DNA of 64,000 bases from Ricinus communis (Eukaryota; Streptophyta; Magnoliopsida; Malpighiales; Euphorbiaceae): assembly GCF_019578655.1 (NCBI RefSeq), contig NC_063260.1:24576888-24640887 (forward strand). Reading direction: 5' to 3'. Both the position numbers and the translations under genes were made by a program. Under the pieces are notes generated by a model. It saw only the letters and a program-made list of their open reading frames with translations, was not told where the DNA came from and made no database searches. Positions 40,929 to 59,900 of this stretch are shown piece after piece (position 1 is the stretch's first letter; every line of letters starts with the position of its first letter).

Positions 40929-41353
40929 GGCTGTCTCACTTGGACGTCCCCAAATCATATACATTAACATTGTGCTATGCGCACTTACTCTGTTGGAAGA
41001 TTTATACTTGCTCTTCGTGCAACAATAGTTTTGCCTCAAAATTGTAGGCTAATTAATTGTAAATTGTACTGATAATTTCCATTGATATATTATTGATTTC
41101 TCACTCTAGTATTTGTTACCAGCTTGATTCTTTTAAGAAAAAAAAGATATCAGTTTTTTGCCGTACAAACCATGTTTCTTTGACTCGGGATCTAGGCGCG
41201 TTGTCGTTCACGTTTAAGAACGACATGTAGCCGACGAGGGTCAGCCAGACGCAACTCCTTGACCTGCCGAAAGAAAAAAAAGAGATTTCAACAGTAAATT
41301 ACAGTCCAGCATGGCAATCCGCTTTAAGTGAAACATGGATCGAACTTACGAAA
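40929..41353. other. PLD 3' flank with a small perfect hairpin
   Basis: Only 633 bp separate the phospholipase D stop from the H4 start, so this stretch holds the PLD 3' untranslated region and the distal H4 promoter. TGTCGTTC (41202-41209) and GAACGACA (41218-41225) form an 8 bp stem with an 8-base loop. Confidence 0.5.
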
Positions 41354-41474
41354 CCGTTGGATAACATTCCATCCAACGGCCAAGAGATGGATAAAAAGCA
41401 ACCGCGGCATTCTCAATTTCACATTTGGCGCTCAAAAAAGTGAAAAGTTTGAAACCAATCTCTCCTTATATAAA
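41354..41474 (+). promoter_or_regulatory. Histone H4 promoter: paired nonamer motifs and TATA box
   Basis: CCGTTGGAT (41354-41362) and ATCCAACGG (41371-41379) form a perfect 9 bp inverted repeat. The right arm with the preceding C contains CATCCAACG, the nonamer known from plant H3/H4 promoters. ACCGCGGCAT near 41401 is a partial match to the histone octamer CGCGGATC. TATATAAA lies at 41467-41474, about 90 bp before the start codon. The order (nonamer pair, octamer-like site, TATA) fits S-phase histone promoters. Confidence 0.7.
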
Positions 41475-41516
41475 ATCCCCAATCCACCCAACCCTAACGA
41501 TAATTCGAGCAAGTGA

Positions 41517-41873
<357 letters not shown>

Positions 41874-43830
41874 TTTTTCTATTTTTTTAGGATATCTTTT
41901 AGTAGATCTCTGTTTGTATTTCTGTTTATTTGTAAACAGATCTGGATCTGTGGATCTAATTGAATCTGATTTCCATTATTTGCCTTGTCGTAATTTCAAA
42001 AACACTGATCTGAACCTCTGATGAGATGTTCGTTACGAAATTCGGGTCCGCTTCAACATACCGTAGGGCATACTGTGCCCTTTCTCAAGCCATTCATTCT
42101 TTATTACACGCTAGTCGAGGATTTAAGGAGACCTTTTATCATGAAGTAGAGAGTAGAATTCAGTGCTTTGTGAGCCCATTAAGAACAATACTGCTGATGG
42201 TACGGCTCCCATAGGATCAGATGAAAGCTCATATAGTATTTCAAAGTGTTTGTTTCTTGATTTTATTTTTTTAATTACGCAGTTTCTGTTTTTTTTAAAG
42301 CATTTATATTTTGATAACTGGAGCGTCTTTTTGAAGCATTTTAATTATATTTTTTTTAGTTTTCAATCACATGAAATATTCTTTTTGTTGGACATGAATT
42401 TAACTGAGCTCGTGATTTCATGTTTTTATTTTGGGAGTATGTAGCACACGTTGGTCATCTTACTTAATTACATCTTCAATTCAAGCTTCAAGACATAATA
42501 ATGATATTATAACAAAAAAAAAGTGAGGATACATAAATGGCTTGCTTATTATTGTATCATCATTTGATTAACTGTTTCTTAAATTCTTTTATAGAATCCC
42601 AGAACCAAAATGTAAATACCATGAAATAAATTTTTAATATTATCAACTATCTATATGTCAGAATTAATATTATGCATCATATGAAAATGATGATACATCA
42701 ATTAGAGCTTTTTTAGAAGGTAAAACTAATTGCATTAAACTCTTTATTTTAAAATTTTTACAATAAAATAGTATTAAAATATTTTAATATATTTTTATTT
42801 TTTAAATCTAAAACAACTTTTTTTTGAAAGATAAATTTAGTTAATTAGAACATATTTAATGTATTTTTTATATATATCAAATTTTTATTTTAAAAAATTA
42901 TATAATAAAATAATATTTTAAAATATTTTTATTTTTAAACATAAAATAAAGAATTGATCCAATTTCTTATAAAAAAAAAAAACTTAATGCAAGTTTAGAA
43001 AGCTTAGAAAGAGAAACCATAATATTAATAATTGATATCATCAACTCGTAAATATTCTTGATGTTATATATAAATTAAATATAAGAATATGTATAAATAA
43101 ATAAAAAAATCTTAAAATTGTAATAGGTGTCTAAATTTGTTATTCAGAATTATGTGAGTTTGCTAGATAAATATTAATAATAAGAATCAATATAGTTTTA
43201 GTTTTAACAAAATGAATATTTTCTAACTCTATAATTAATTTTCTTTGGATTTCATGTTCTTAATACAATAATGTATCATCATTTTCATAAATATTAACCT
43301 TAATTTTGTCTTTTATGAGTGCATCATTCTTTTTCAGTTTAGCAAAACATGGATGTTTACAGAAGTTAATGGTTAAGGCTCACCTACTGATATTGGACAT
43401 GAATAATAAACTGTGATTGTACTACTAAGAGTCCAAAAATATAGAAACAAATATTAAAAATTTATTTAATTTGCGTCTATAATTTAAGAATTATTTATGC
43501 AATAACCCTTTTTCATTTTCTCTGCCATTAAGTTTTCAGAAAATAATGAATCTTTGAGGAAGTTATTGGTGTATAGAAGTAATTTTTTTTTTTTTAGTTA
43601 ATTTTCTAGATGAATTCTTCTTATATGCTTCATTTTTTAGTTACAATTTTTTAGAAAAAAAAAAAAAAGGACCACAGCACATAGTAAGAAGATGAGGTGC
43701 TCCGCTCTCTATCATATTAATTTCAAACCAAAAAAAAAAAAAGAAAAGAAGAAAGAAAGAAAGAAAGAGAGAGACAAAACACACACCACCCAACACATCA
43801 TTGTCCAAACAGAGCTGCTATCATTTCTCT
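41874..43830. other. Intergenic region between H4 and NRS/ER
   Basis: The first 300 bases include H4 3' sequence. A less AT-rich patch at 42020-42240 has open frames but resembles no known protein. From about 42480 the DNA is strongly AT-rich. A (GAAA)n-like purine tract near 43740-43775 leads into the NRS/ER promoter. Confidence 0.5.
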
Positions 43831-43839
43831 CTATATATT
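43831..43839 (+). promoter_or_regulatory. TATA box of the NRS/ER gene
   Basis: CTATATATT lies 87 bp before the start codon in a CT-rich stretch, the usual spacing for a plant gene with a short leader. Confidence 0.55.
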
Positions 43840-43925
43840 GCACACAACCTAAACACACAGACAGATCCAATCTCAGATCCATAAAATTATCTTGCTTACC
43901 GTAATTTTTTCATTTCTCTCCGGCG

Positions 43926-45520
43926 ATGGGTTTCCAATCAAACGGCGCCACCGACAACAAAAAACCATACAAATTTCTAATCTACGGTCGGACTGGCTGG
44001 ATCGGTGGACTCTTAGGTAAGCTCTGTGAATCACAAGGTATCGACTACACCTACGGTAACGGTCGTCTTGAAAACCGTGTGTCCCTGGAAAACGACATCG
44101 CTTCAATTAATCCTACTCACGTTTTCAACGCTGCCGGCGTTACTGGACGTCCTAACGTCGATTGGTGTGAATCACATAAGGTCGAGACTATTAGAACAAA
44201 TGTGGCTGGGACTTTAACCTTAGCTGACGTTTGTAGAGAGAAAGGCTTGGTTTTGATTAATTATGCTACTGGTTGTATTTTTGAGTATGATGATAAGCAT
44301 CCTCTTGGATCGGGTATCGGGTTTAAAGAAGAGGATACTCCGAATTTTATCGGATCCTTTTATTCCAAAACTAAGGCTATGGTAAGTTACCTTCATGATT
44401 TGGATCTCTTGCATTTGGTTACGGATCCAGTTATCTTATCATGGATCTAGCTACTTTCATTCTCCTTCTTCTTCCTTTCTTTTTTCCAAAGTTAGAATGT
44501 TTCTCACATTGCTTACTTGAGTGTGTTTGGAAAGTCTAGGAAATGCATCAATTCAACTCAATTGAATTTAAATTCTGTTCAATCATTTTTCTTTTTTGTG
44601 TTCAGATTGTCCGTTCTTTGCAAGAATTTTTTTTTATTCAATTCAGATCTTGCGGATGATTTATTCCAAACATGGCCTAATTGGCTGTTTGGCTGTCTAC
44701 TACGATTTTAATTGGCTAATGCAATCCGATTTGTCCCCTTAACTTATTCACAATGGTCGATCAACTTCTTTTAACTTTTTTTACCTAATTAGTTCGCAAA
44801 TTTTAAATGTGGCTACTTAGACCCATTTTCGCCACGCCAGGAACTCTGGATGTCAATGTACATAATGTGGCTGATTATCCGCATTGTGAAAATTGAGCCA
44901 GGAAGTTAACTATTGGAGTTAATTTCCCTTCGTGGCTACAAGTTTATGCGGCGAATTTATATTTAAGCCTTTTGTGTTGGTAATGAATAGAGTAATTATG
45001 TTAGTTCTTGTATGCTATTCATTGCATTATAATTCTGACTATAGTCTCTCATTTTCTTAAATGGAAGGTGGAAGAGTTGCTCAAGAATTATGAGAATGTA
45101 TGTACATTGCGTGTCAGAATGCCTATTTCTTCTGATTTAGCTAATCCTCGAAATTTCATCACAAAGATCACTCGATACGAGAAGGTGGTTGATATTCCAA
45201 ACTCGATGACAATCTTGGATGAATTGCTTCCCATTTCTATTGAGATGGCAAAGCGAAACCTCACTGGAATTTGGAACTTTACAAATCCCGGAGTTGTCAG
45301 TCATAATGAGATTTTAGAGATGTATCGAGACTATGTTGACCCCAACTTTACGTGGAAAAACTTCACTCTTGAGGAGCAGGCAAAAGTCATAGTTGCCCCA
45401 AGGAGTAATAATGAGCTCGATGCTACCAAATTGAGTAAAGAATTCCCTGAAATGTTGCCGATCAAGGAGTCGCTTATCAAGTATGTATTCAAGCCAAATC
45501 AGAAAACTGCTGCTGCTTGA
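43926..45520 (+). CDS. UDP-4-keto-6-deoxyglucose 3,5-epimerase/4-reductase (NRS/ER, UER1 type)
   Basis: Cytosolic bifunctional enzyme that finishes nucleotide-rhamnose synthesis, converting UDP-4-keto-6-deoxy-glucose to UDP-L-rhamnose with NADPH; the rhamnose goes to pectin and flavonoid glycosides. Two exons, 43926-44381 and 45068-45520, join in phase to give 302 residues, matching the Arabidopsis enzyme at about 301. The Rossmann motif GRTGWIG gives Gly21, Gly24 and Gly27. The extended SDR catalytic pair is Tyr146 and Lys150 (YSKTK), just before the intron. NAAGVTGRPNVDWCESH and VRMPISSDL are conserved family blocks. It lacks the large N-terminal dehydratase domain of the RHM proteins, so it is the stand-alone form. 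Confidence 0.95.
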
Positions 45521-46630
45521 GTTGAAAGCTTACCCTCTCTTGTTAAGTACATTTCAAGATGATGAGAATGCCACTAGTATTCAAATTGTAGGTTTGAATT
45601 TTTGGTTTCCCAATTTCCCTATTGTTTTTTGATATTACATCTTGTTTTCCTCTTTCCGAGTGTTACAACACGATTGCACCTATTAATATTTGAATGTTGT
45701 ATTTGTAACTTGATCATGAATAAAGTAGCTGGAAGTGATTTTCAAGTTATAAATATATTTTTTGGATGTCCAGTTGTGCATTACCTTTATATGGTCCGAG
45801 CAACCTTGCTTCTTTTGAAGATATTACATTGTTTTATTTAATGCTGTTGCCTGTTGCCATAGCTTAAGCCAGTCGAATCTGTAGCTCTCACAGTATGCAT
45901 AAACTTCTTGGGAGTATGGTTCTCTGAGAGTACCTTGTCTATTGCTGGATGCTCCTCATGCAGCATTTGATTAAAAATTCTCTTGGCCAGTAACATAAAG
46001 AAGGCTCAGATTATCTCAGGGACCTGTTCATAGTTGAAAATGCAGATGGAAGGCCTTGAAGTAGCAACATAGGACGGCAAGAAAATAAGGCATAAGGATA
46101 CCGTGACTGGTATTTTCTTAGATCTATTTTGCAGTAGTAGAACCGTATGAAACTGTTTTTGCTGACTGATAGGTTTCCAGGAAAGGTCTTTGATTTTTTT
46201 TTTTCTTCAACATTTAGAGATTACGATAAAAGGATTTTGTACAAGCATGGACAATACCATAATACCTTGGCCCAGTTGATTGTGATCTTTTTCTTGTGTG
46301 GCCCATTATGAGTAAGGTAGACAATATGTAAAGTGATGTTTTGGTATAATTTCTTACTACATAGTCGGTGGAGATGGGCATATTGGCTTTGGCTTAGATA
46401 AATACGGCACAACTACAATTAGGGCAGAATATGTTTTAATAACTTACTTCTGTGGTTTACCCTGCTGGTTTCGGTGTTAGGAAAAGGGTCATCCAATATA
46501 TGAACAAGCAGTGGAGGGCAGTAGCTTTCTTCTCCATTAAGTTCCAGAAAGAAAAAACACAAACAAACAAACAAATTTAAAAACACTGCTAAAATAGAAA
46601 GGATAGAAGGAAATGGTTATCATCTTTACT
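45521..46630. other. 3' flanks of NRS/ER and of the subtilase pseudogene
   Basis: NRS/ER (+) and the subtilase relic (-) converge here. AATAAA at 45719-45724 is a plausible NRS/ER poly(A) signal. No other gene was recognised. Confidence 0.5.
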
Positions 46631-49750
<3,120 letters not shown>

Positions 49751-49837
49751 CGGAATGATTCGATACAGAAGTATTAATTAGTTGATGATCTGAAATCATG
49801 TAATTATGGTATTTATAAAGAAATCTCAGTACTACTA

Positions 49838-50006
49838 ATGGACTACTAATGGACTTCTAACCACATAAGTCCCGTCATTCCACATGATTGCCCCTGACAT
49901 GATCCTCTGCTATGAAATCTTTGTACCTGAAACCTTAACAGTGAATGTTTTCTTCTCTCCGATGTCGGAGAAAGACAAGACAGATGTTTCAACTGTGACA
50001 CTAATC
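49838..50006 (-). pseudogene. Orphan 3' fragment of a subtilase gene
   Basis: On the minus strand the block encodes a piece of the Fn3-like C-terminal domain, including DIGEKKTFTVKVSG and WNDGTYVVRSPLVV. It closely matches 52078-52240 of the intact gene. It has an in-frame TAG where the intact copy has Gln, and no upstream exons. It sits just outside the start codon of the pseudogene at 46631-49750, so it is the tail of a third, otherwise deleted copy or a later duplicate of the intact gene's end. Confidence 0.8.
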
Positions 50007-51054
50007 AAATGATAAAAGATACATTTGGCCTAAAGCAAATAACAATAATAACAACTTAACCGACAAGGATTAATAAATAACTAATCTAAACGACTGCATA
50101 ATGACCCTAAACGGCAGTCTCTTTATTTTTCATATAACAGGTTTCCAATGGCCACATAACTTGCAACCCTAAATACAAAGGTCCACTTTGCAATCCTTTT
50201 GTTTTTATTTTCTTATGATCTTTATCTTGTTTCAAAATTTGCTTTTTCATGTGCTTTTAGAAAATTCAGTGTTTTGTAGTTCAGAGTTAGACGTGGGTCC
50301 ACTTAGCAACATATAACACTTTTACAACTAAGATTAATCATGAATTTCTGTAATTTTCGTTAAAAAAAATTTATATATCAAAAAATATCATTATCAAAAT
50401 AAATTAAAAACTTTTAAAATTGAATTCAACTAATCTTAAAATTTTTTTCTATTATAGTACGATACTAATTCTTTAACAATAACCGTATCAGAAGCTTATA
50501 AAAAATTATTCTATACTATCTAACCTTAATACCATAATCATTACTCACTCTGTAACTCATAATCACAATTGCTAAATTCAATTTCTTTGGTCAACTAAAA
50601 ATCCTAGTCATTGGATACTGCAATTTGGATTCCAATCAAATATGTCATCATCTTTTTATTTTTTAGTTTATTTGAAGCTCTAAACTAAACCTCAAAATCA
50701 AAGTACAAGTTCTCTATTTATTTTTTTAATTTAAAGGTTCAACTTTTATAAACTTGTGTGATTAGCTACCTTTATTTTTGTTTTTTTTTTTGACAATTCA
50801 TGCCTCATGATTAATGATATATAAACTTTTGATTTCTTTATATGTTAAAATAAAATTCATGAGTTAAGATTTTACTCTTTTTTAATATTAGAATTGAAAA
50901 TAGTATCAAAATGACTTATATTGAACTAAAAAGATTTATTAAATATAATAGGATATAATTTATATTTAATATGATTCTGGTATTTTAGATTTTAAAGGAA
51001 TCAAAACTAATACACTAATGATAATAATTAAATAGGAAAAGAATATAGAAATAT
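50007..51054. other. Intergenic AT-rich spacer in the subtilase cluster
   Basis: AT-rich, no frames of note, no further subtilase similarity recognised. Confidence 0.5.
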
Positions 51055-51548
51055 ACCTTGTGGTTAGATGCTTTTGCACTTAAAGAACTGTAGTTTTTTT
51101 TTTGTGATAAAGAAATACCTTCTAATTTAGTTGTCTTACATTTTTACTACCTTACAAATTAATATCTTTAATTTTTAAATTTAATATTATTATAATATTC
51201 TTTTTCAATAATAAAATGATTTTATAAGTGATTTTTTATTAGATCAGCTATCATGATACTTCTAAAAATATTATAATTTTATTTTAAAAATTATTTTTTT
51301 ATTCCTAATAAAATTAATATATATATTTTAATTATATTTAACATGAATTCAGTGTAGTTAATTATATGCTAAATCACTTAATAAGTGATTTTGTTATTGA
51401 AAATAACTATTATACTAATATTAAATCATAGAAATTTAAAGATATTAGTTTGTAAAGTAATAAAAATATAAAAAAACTAAATTACATAGTATTTTTTGTC
51501 ACGAAGAAGACCTCAGTCTCTTTAAGTGCAAAAGCGCTAAACTACATG
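51055..51548. mobile_element. Foldback/MITE-like element with long inverted repeats
   Basis: The left arm starts near 51055 and contains GCTTTTGCACTTAAAGA. The right arm ends near 51548 and contains its complement TCTTTAAGTGCAAAAGC. The match continues inward through poly-T, TCTAATTTAGTT-like, CTTTACAAACTAATATCTTTAA-like and AAGTGATTT blocks for roughly 200 bp per arm with moderate divergence, leaving a short AT-rich centre. No coding capacity. Superfamily undetermined because terminal bases and target duplication are unclear. Confidence 0.65.
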
Positions 51549-51949
51549 TTACTTTTTTTATACTTTTACCTATTAAATAATGGAACTGGACATGTGCGTG
51601 CTCAACCTACTTGCTACCTTCCTTGTACAAAGGCTTGATTCAAGGTGATTGGTTTAAAGAGTTCTATCCTTGGTGAGATCACGAAGTACTGAAACTGGGG
51701 ATGTAGTAGACCTTAGTTAATCCAAGAACACTTTCTTCACATGATGAACAAAAATAGATATTGTATTTTAACTTATTTGTTACTCATCAGGAACACAACT
51801 CTCTCTTCCCCACTCAGTAGAGGACATTAATAAAAAATTGATAGGAGGGGTCTCTTATTCTTTTTATCACTATCTTATAAAGACAGTGGAACATTGACCT
51901 GCCAGATTGCCAATATTTGAAATAACAAGTCCTTATTAATGGAATTTAA

Positions 51950-55482
<3,533 letters not shown>

Positions 55483-55960
55483 TTTGATTTAGAAAATTGA
55501 TGATATGAAGTTGAAAAATCATGGAATTTATATTAGCAACACTGCACTTGTTATTAACGTCATACAATTTCTTCATAATCAGCAGCAGGCCTTGGTCTTG
55601 TGGTTGTCACCAAATCAAAATATTTAAAGTCGTGATTAACAACACCCATCAAAGTCATTTTTGTGATCTTCTGTTTCTTCTAAATGTTACTTCATTTCTA
55701 GTCGACGTTGCACTAGCAACATTCCTTTGTTTTTGTTTTTGTTTTTTTTTTTCATTTTCAAAAAATGTGCTTGGATACATTTAAATAGTTGCAAATTATG
55801 CTTTACGCCATTGGACAATCATTATAATGATATGGTGTTCAAGAGATTCGAATTCTTACATTTCCTGCTCCATCTCTAATAAAAATTTATCGTAACTATT
55901 TTCAGACCAATTGTCTCAAGTTTTACTCTCCGAATTGTGCATATACATTCTTATGATACT
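55483..55960. other. Promoter side of the subtilase gene up to the retrotransposon
   Basis: Upstream flank of the intact minus-strand subtilase. The copia element begins less than 500 bp from the start codon, so it may have split or replaced the distal promoter. No clear TATA box was assigned. Confidence 0.4.
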
Positions 55961-56097
55961 TAATAGAATATGTATGTTACCGATAGGAACCTGACACGTG
56001 TAAAGCTAGTATAATTTTTTTTTTTGTATATAGCAAACATTGTAAGAAAACATTGTGTAAGAAAATCAATACTAATTTTCTCTCCCAAAATTTGACA
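55961..56097 (+). repeat. 5' LTR of the copia element
   Basis: A 137 bp terminal repeat starting TAATAGAATATG and ending AAAATTTGACA, with an 11-base T run. Unusually short for a Ty1/copia LTR. Its 5' end reads TA rather than the usual TG; the 3' end is the usual CA. Confidence 0.9.
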
Positions 56098-56109
56098 TGG
56101 TATTTGAGC
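56098..56109 (+). other. Primer binding site of the copia element
   Basis: TGGTATTTGAGC directly abuts the 5' LTR. It matches the common plant copia site TGGTATCAGAGC (complement of the initiator Met tRNA 3' end) except at two adjacent bases. Confidence 0.75.
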
Positions 56110-56605
56110 AATAATTTTCCCTCACCTTCTTCCTTTTCCTTTAGGGTTTCGACCCCTACCCAAACCAGTGTGCCTGCCGTTTTGTGTCTTGTTTCAAGAA
56201 CAGTTGGTGAGTCGAAAATTTTATCGAACAGTTGGTGAGCAGGATAAAACCTTTGATTTTGTTTGGATTCTACTGGTAGTTGGGGGAGGATTGCCTACGA
56301 GGGCTTCCCAATTACTGGGGCACAGTTGCATAGCTCACTGCGAAGCAAAATTTGGAAGCTCGTTTCTTTTGCCTTTACTATAATTTCAAGTTGTCTGGCT
56401 AAGCTAAGCATGGGCACGAGGTTAGATGATACTTCTGTAAGAGAATATGGAGGAAGCATGTGCTCAGTGGGCGTTCGTTTTCGTTGTTGTTGTGACATTT
56501 GACGTTTTGTCACTTGTTGTATTGTCTTTGTTGCTGCTGTTGATGCCTTTATTTTCAACCATTGTGGGAAAGCATGCTTGCTGCACTGAAGTCATTAAAA
56601 ATTCA

Positions 56606-56890
<285 letters not shown>

Positions 56891-56977
56891 TCATTCTAAC
56901 CCTTTTTTGAGTGGGCAGTGATCCGGATCCGCGATCAATTACTAGAACAGCTAGTATACTTCACCACCATCTCTTCA

Positions 56978-59900
56978 ATGGCTATTGAAGACTTTAATTC
57001 TACACAAACCTTTAAAATTGATGATCAGAATAGTGAATATTACATCCATCCAAATGAAAATCCAGCTCTCATGTTGACCTCATCTCAATTAATTGGCAAC
57101 AACTATCATAGCTGGGCACGATCTATGAAGATGTCTTTGATTTCAAAGAACAAATTTCGATTTGTTAATGGTTCAATTAAGGTTCCTAGGGAAGAAGATC
57201 CTTCTTACAACGCTTGGTTGAAATGCAACAATCTTATGCTCTCCTGGTTACAGAGGTCCCTTAATACAGAAATTGGGCAAAGTGTAATGTGGCTAGACTA
57301 TGCATATGATCTTTGGGCAGACTTATATGATCATTTTTCATAAGGGGACCTTATAAGAATTTCTGATCTTCAGCAGGAGTTTTTCTCTCTGCAACAAGGT
57401 AACCTTTCTGTTACTGCTTATCATACCCACTTTAAGATCTTATGGGATGAGATATGTAATTTGAGACCTCTACATGCTTGTGAATGTTCTGCTAATAAGT
57501 ATAGGAAATAAGATTTTATCTTAAAGTTTCTTAAAGGGTTAAATGAGAACTTTTCTGTCCAAAGGTCTCAGATTCTTATGATGAAACCAATGCCCCCTGT
57601 AAATGAAATCTTTGCTATTGTGATTCAACATGAAAGGTCTTTGAGTGCTGTTATAGTTTCTTGTGATTCAAACATACTGCTTGCTGGGAAATTCAATATG
57701 AACACTGGAAGTAGAGCAACTGGTTTTAACCTTAGGCATAATCAACACTTGAAGAATATGAATGGTTTTAGGCCAAAGATGGGAAACCAACAACTCAACC
57801 TTAGTAACAGTCAAAAGAGATTTTTTGGCAATTCTGGAGCTCTTCAAAACAATAGGGCCAAGAAGCCTACCTACACTTTCTATGGAATGTATGGGCATCC
57901 TGTTGACAAATGTTATAGAAAGAATGGATTCCCACCGGGATACAAGGGAACAAGCAAGAATTTTCAGAATTCTACAAACCAGGTTGCATCTTTTCCTTCT
58001 GACAATCATAATTTTTTAACTACTGAACAGTTGGCATATCATATGAATTATGACAATCATAACTCTTCTCACAAATCTAGTGATGATTGTCCTATTACTT
58101 TTACAAGGGATCAGTATAATAGTCTGATGTCAATGATTTAAGAAAAGACAGTTGATTCTCAGAATGCAGCCAATGCCAAGATCAATGCCTTATCCTATAT
58201 CTTTGATCCTATTGCTGAAAAATGTATTATCCTATGTTGTTATAAGCAATTCCATAGTAGGAAATGGATTGTAGATTCAAGAGCTACCGATCACATTACT
58301 AATTCTTTCAGTTTTTTCAAAAGGCAATACAAAGTTTTTGATAAATATGTGAAGTTGCCTAATAATGAATTAGTTCAGGTTACACGTATAGGCATTATAG
58401 AATTATCACCCTCTTTGATTCTTTATAAGGTTTTCTACATACCAAATTTTGCTTTTAATCTCATCTCCACTTCGCAGTTAACCAAAAACAACCTTTATTC
58501 TCTCATTTTTTCTTCCAACTTTTGTTATATTCAGGACATGAAACTTTGGAAGATGACTGGTATAGCTAAGCAAGTGAATGGATTGTATCAGCTTTTACAA
58601 CAAGAAGATGGTGAGAAGTTTTTAAATTCATTTCCTGTTAGTTGTAATGTCGTTGCTTTTACTCTGTGGCATAACAGACTTGGCCACTCTTCTAAACAAG
58701 TAATGAAATCTCTTGATCAGTTTCATAATTCTATGATTAATGATAATTGCTTTGAACGTGAAGTTTTTCATTTGGCTAAACAAAAAAGGCTCACTTTTCC
58801 TGTTAGCAGTTCCTTTTCTACTTCAATTTTTTATCTTGTTCATTTAGACATTTGGGGACCCTTCCCTATCAAAAGTATATATGGTCATTCATATTTTTTA
58901 ACCGTAGTTAATGACAAGAGCAGATTCCTATGGATTTATGCTATGAAGCTTAAGTCATAAGCTAGACATTTAATCATTGATTTTTACCATCTTGTTGAAA
59001 CTCAGTTCTCAATCAAGATTAAATGCTTTAGAACCGATAACGAAAAAGAATTTGAAATGACCGATTTCTGCAAATCAAAAGGGATTGTTCACTAAACTTC
59101 TTGTACCTATACACCTCAACAAAATAGTATTGTTGAGAGAAAACACCAGCATATTCTCTCTGTTGCACGGAGTTTAAGGATTCAAGCCAATCCCCCTCTT
59201 TATTTTTGGATTGATTGTGTACTGCATGCTACCTTTTTAATTAACAGGACCCCAACACCAGTTTTAAACCAATCTACTCCTTTTGAGATTCTTTTTAAGG
59301 TCAAACTTTCTTATGATCAGCTCAAAGTCTTTGGTTATTTAGCATTTGCTTTTGTTTTACCTCATCCTACAACAAAAATGCATCCTAGAGCAATCAAGTG
59401 TGTTTTCATTGGTTTTCCTAAAAACACTAAAGGTTACAGAGTATATAATTTAGAGGATAAAAGCATTTTTGTCTCTAGAGATGTAACATTTACAGAAAAT
59501 AAGTTCCCATTTAAAGAAATTTTTGCTACAATACCATCCAACGATGTTCTTATTCTTGTTTATCAAAATGAAAGTTCACTTGAAGATTTCAAGAGGGCAG
59601 ATTCACAGACAGTTGATTCACTCCATTCATCTACTGTTGAAATACAGTCTCCTCCAATTGATTCAGGTACTATCCCTCAACCCTCTTCCAGACCTACTAG
59701 AAACATTCACCTATCATTAAAATTTCATGATTTTGAAGTTTCTTTGCCCAAACCTAGAACCACACTACAACGTATTTCTCAAGTTCTATCTTATGAAAAG
59801 ATCTCACCTCAGTATCAGTCCTATATATGTAATACATCAATATTACTTGAACCAAAACATTATAATCAGGCAATCTCACATATTTGTTGGAAACAAGCAA

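Noticed and set aside
42026..42444. Open frames after histone H4 as a small gene
   Set aside because: No recognisable similarity, overlapping frames, and T-rich flank typical of 3' sequence.
43692..43904. 70-residue frame before NRS/ER
   Set aside because: Lysine-rich translation of a GAAA repeat in the promoter and leader.
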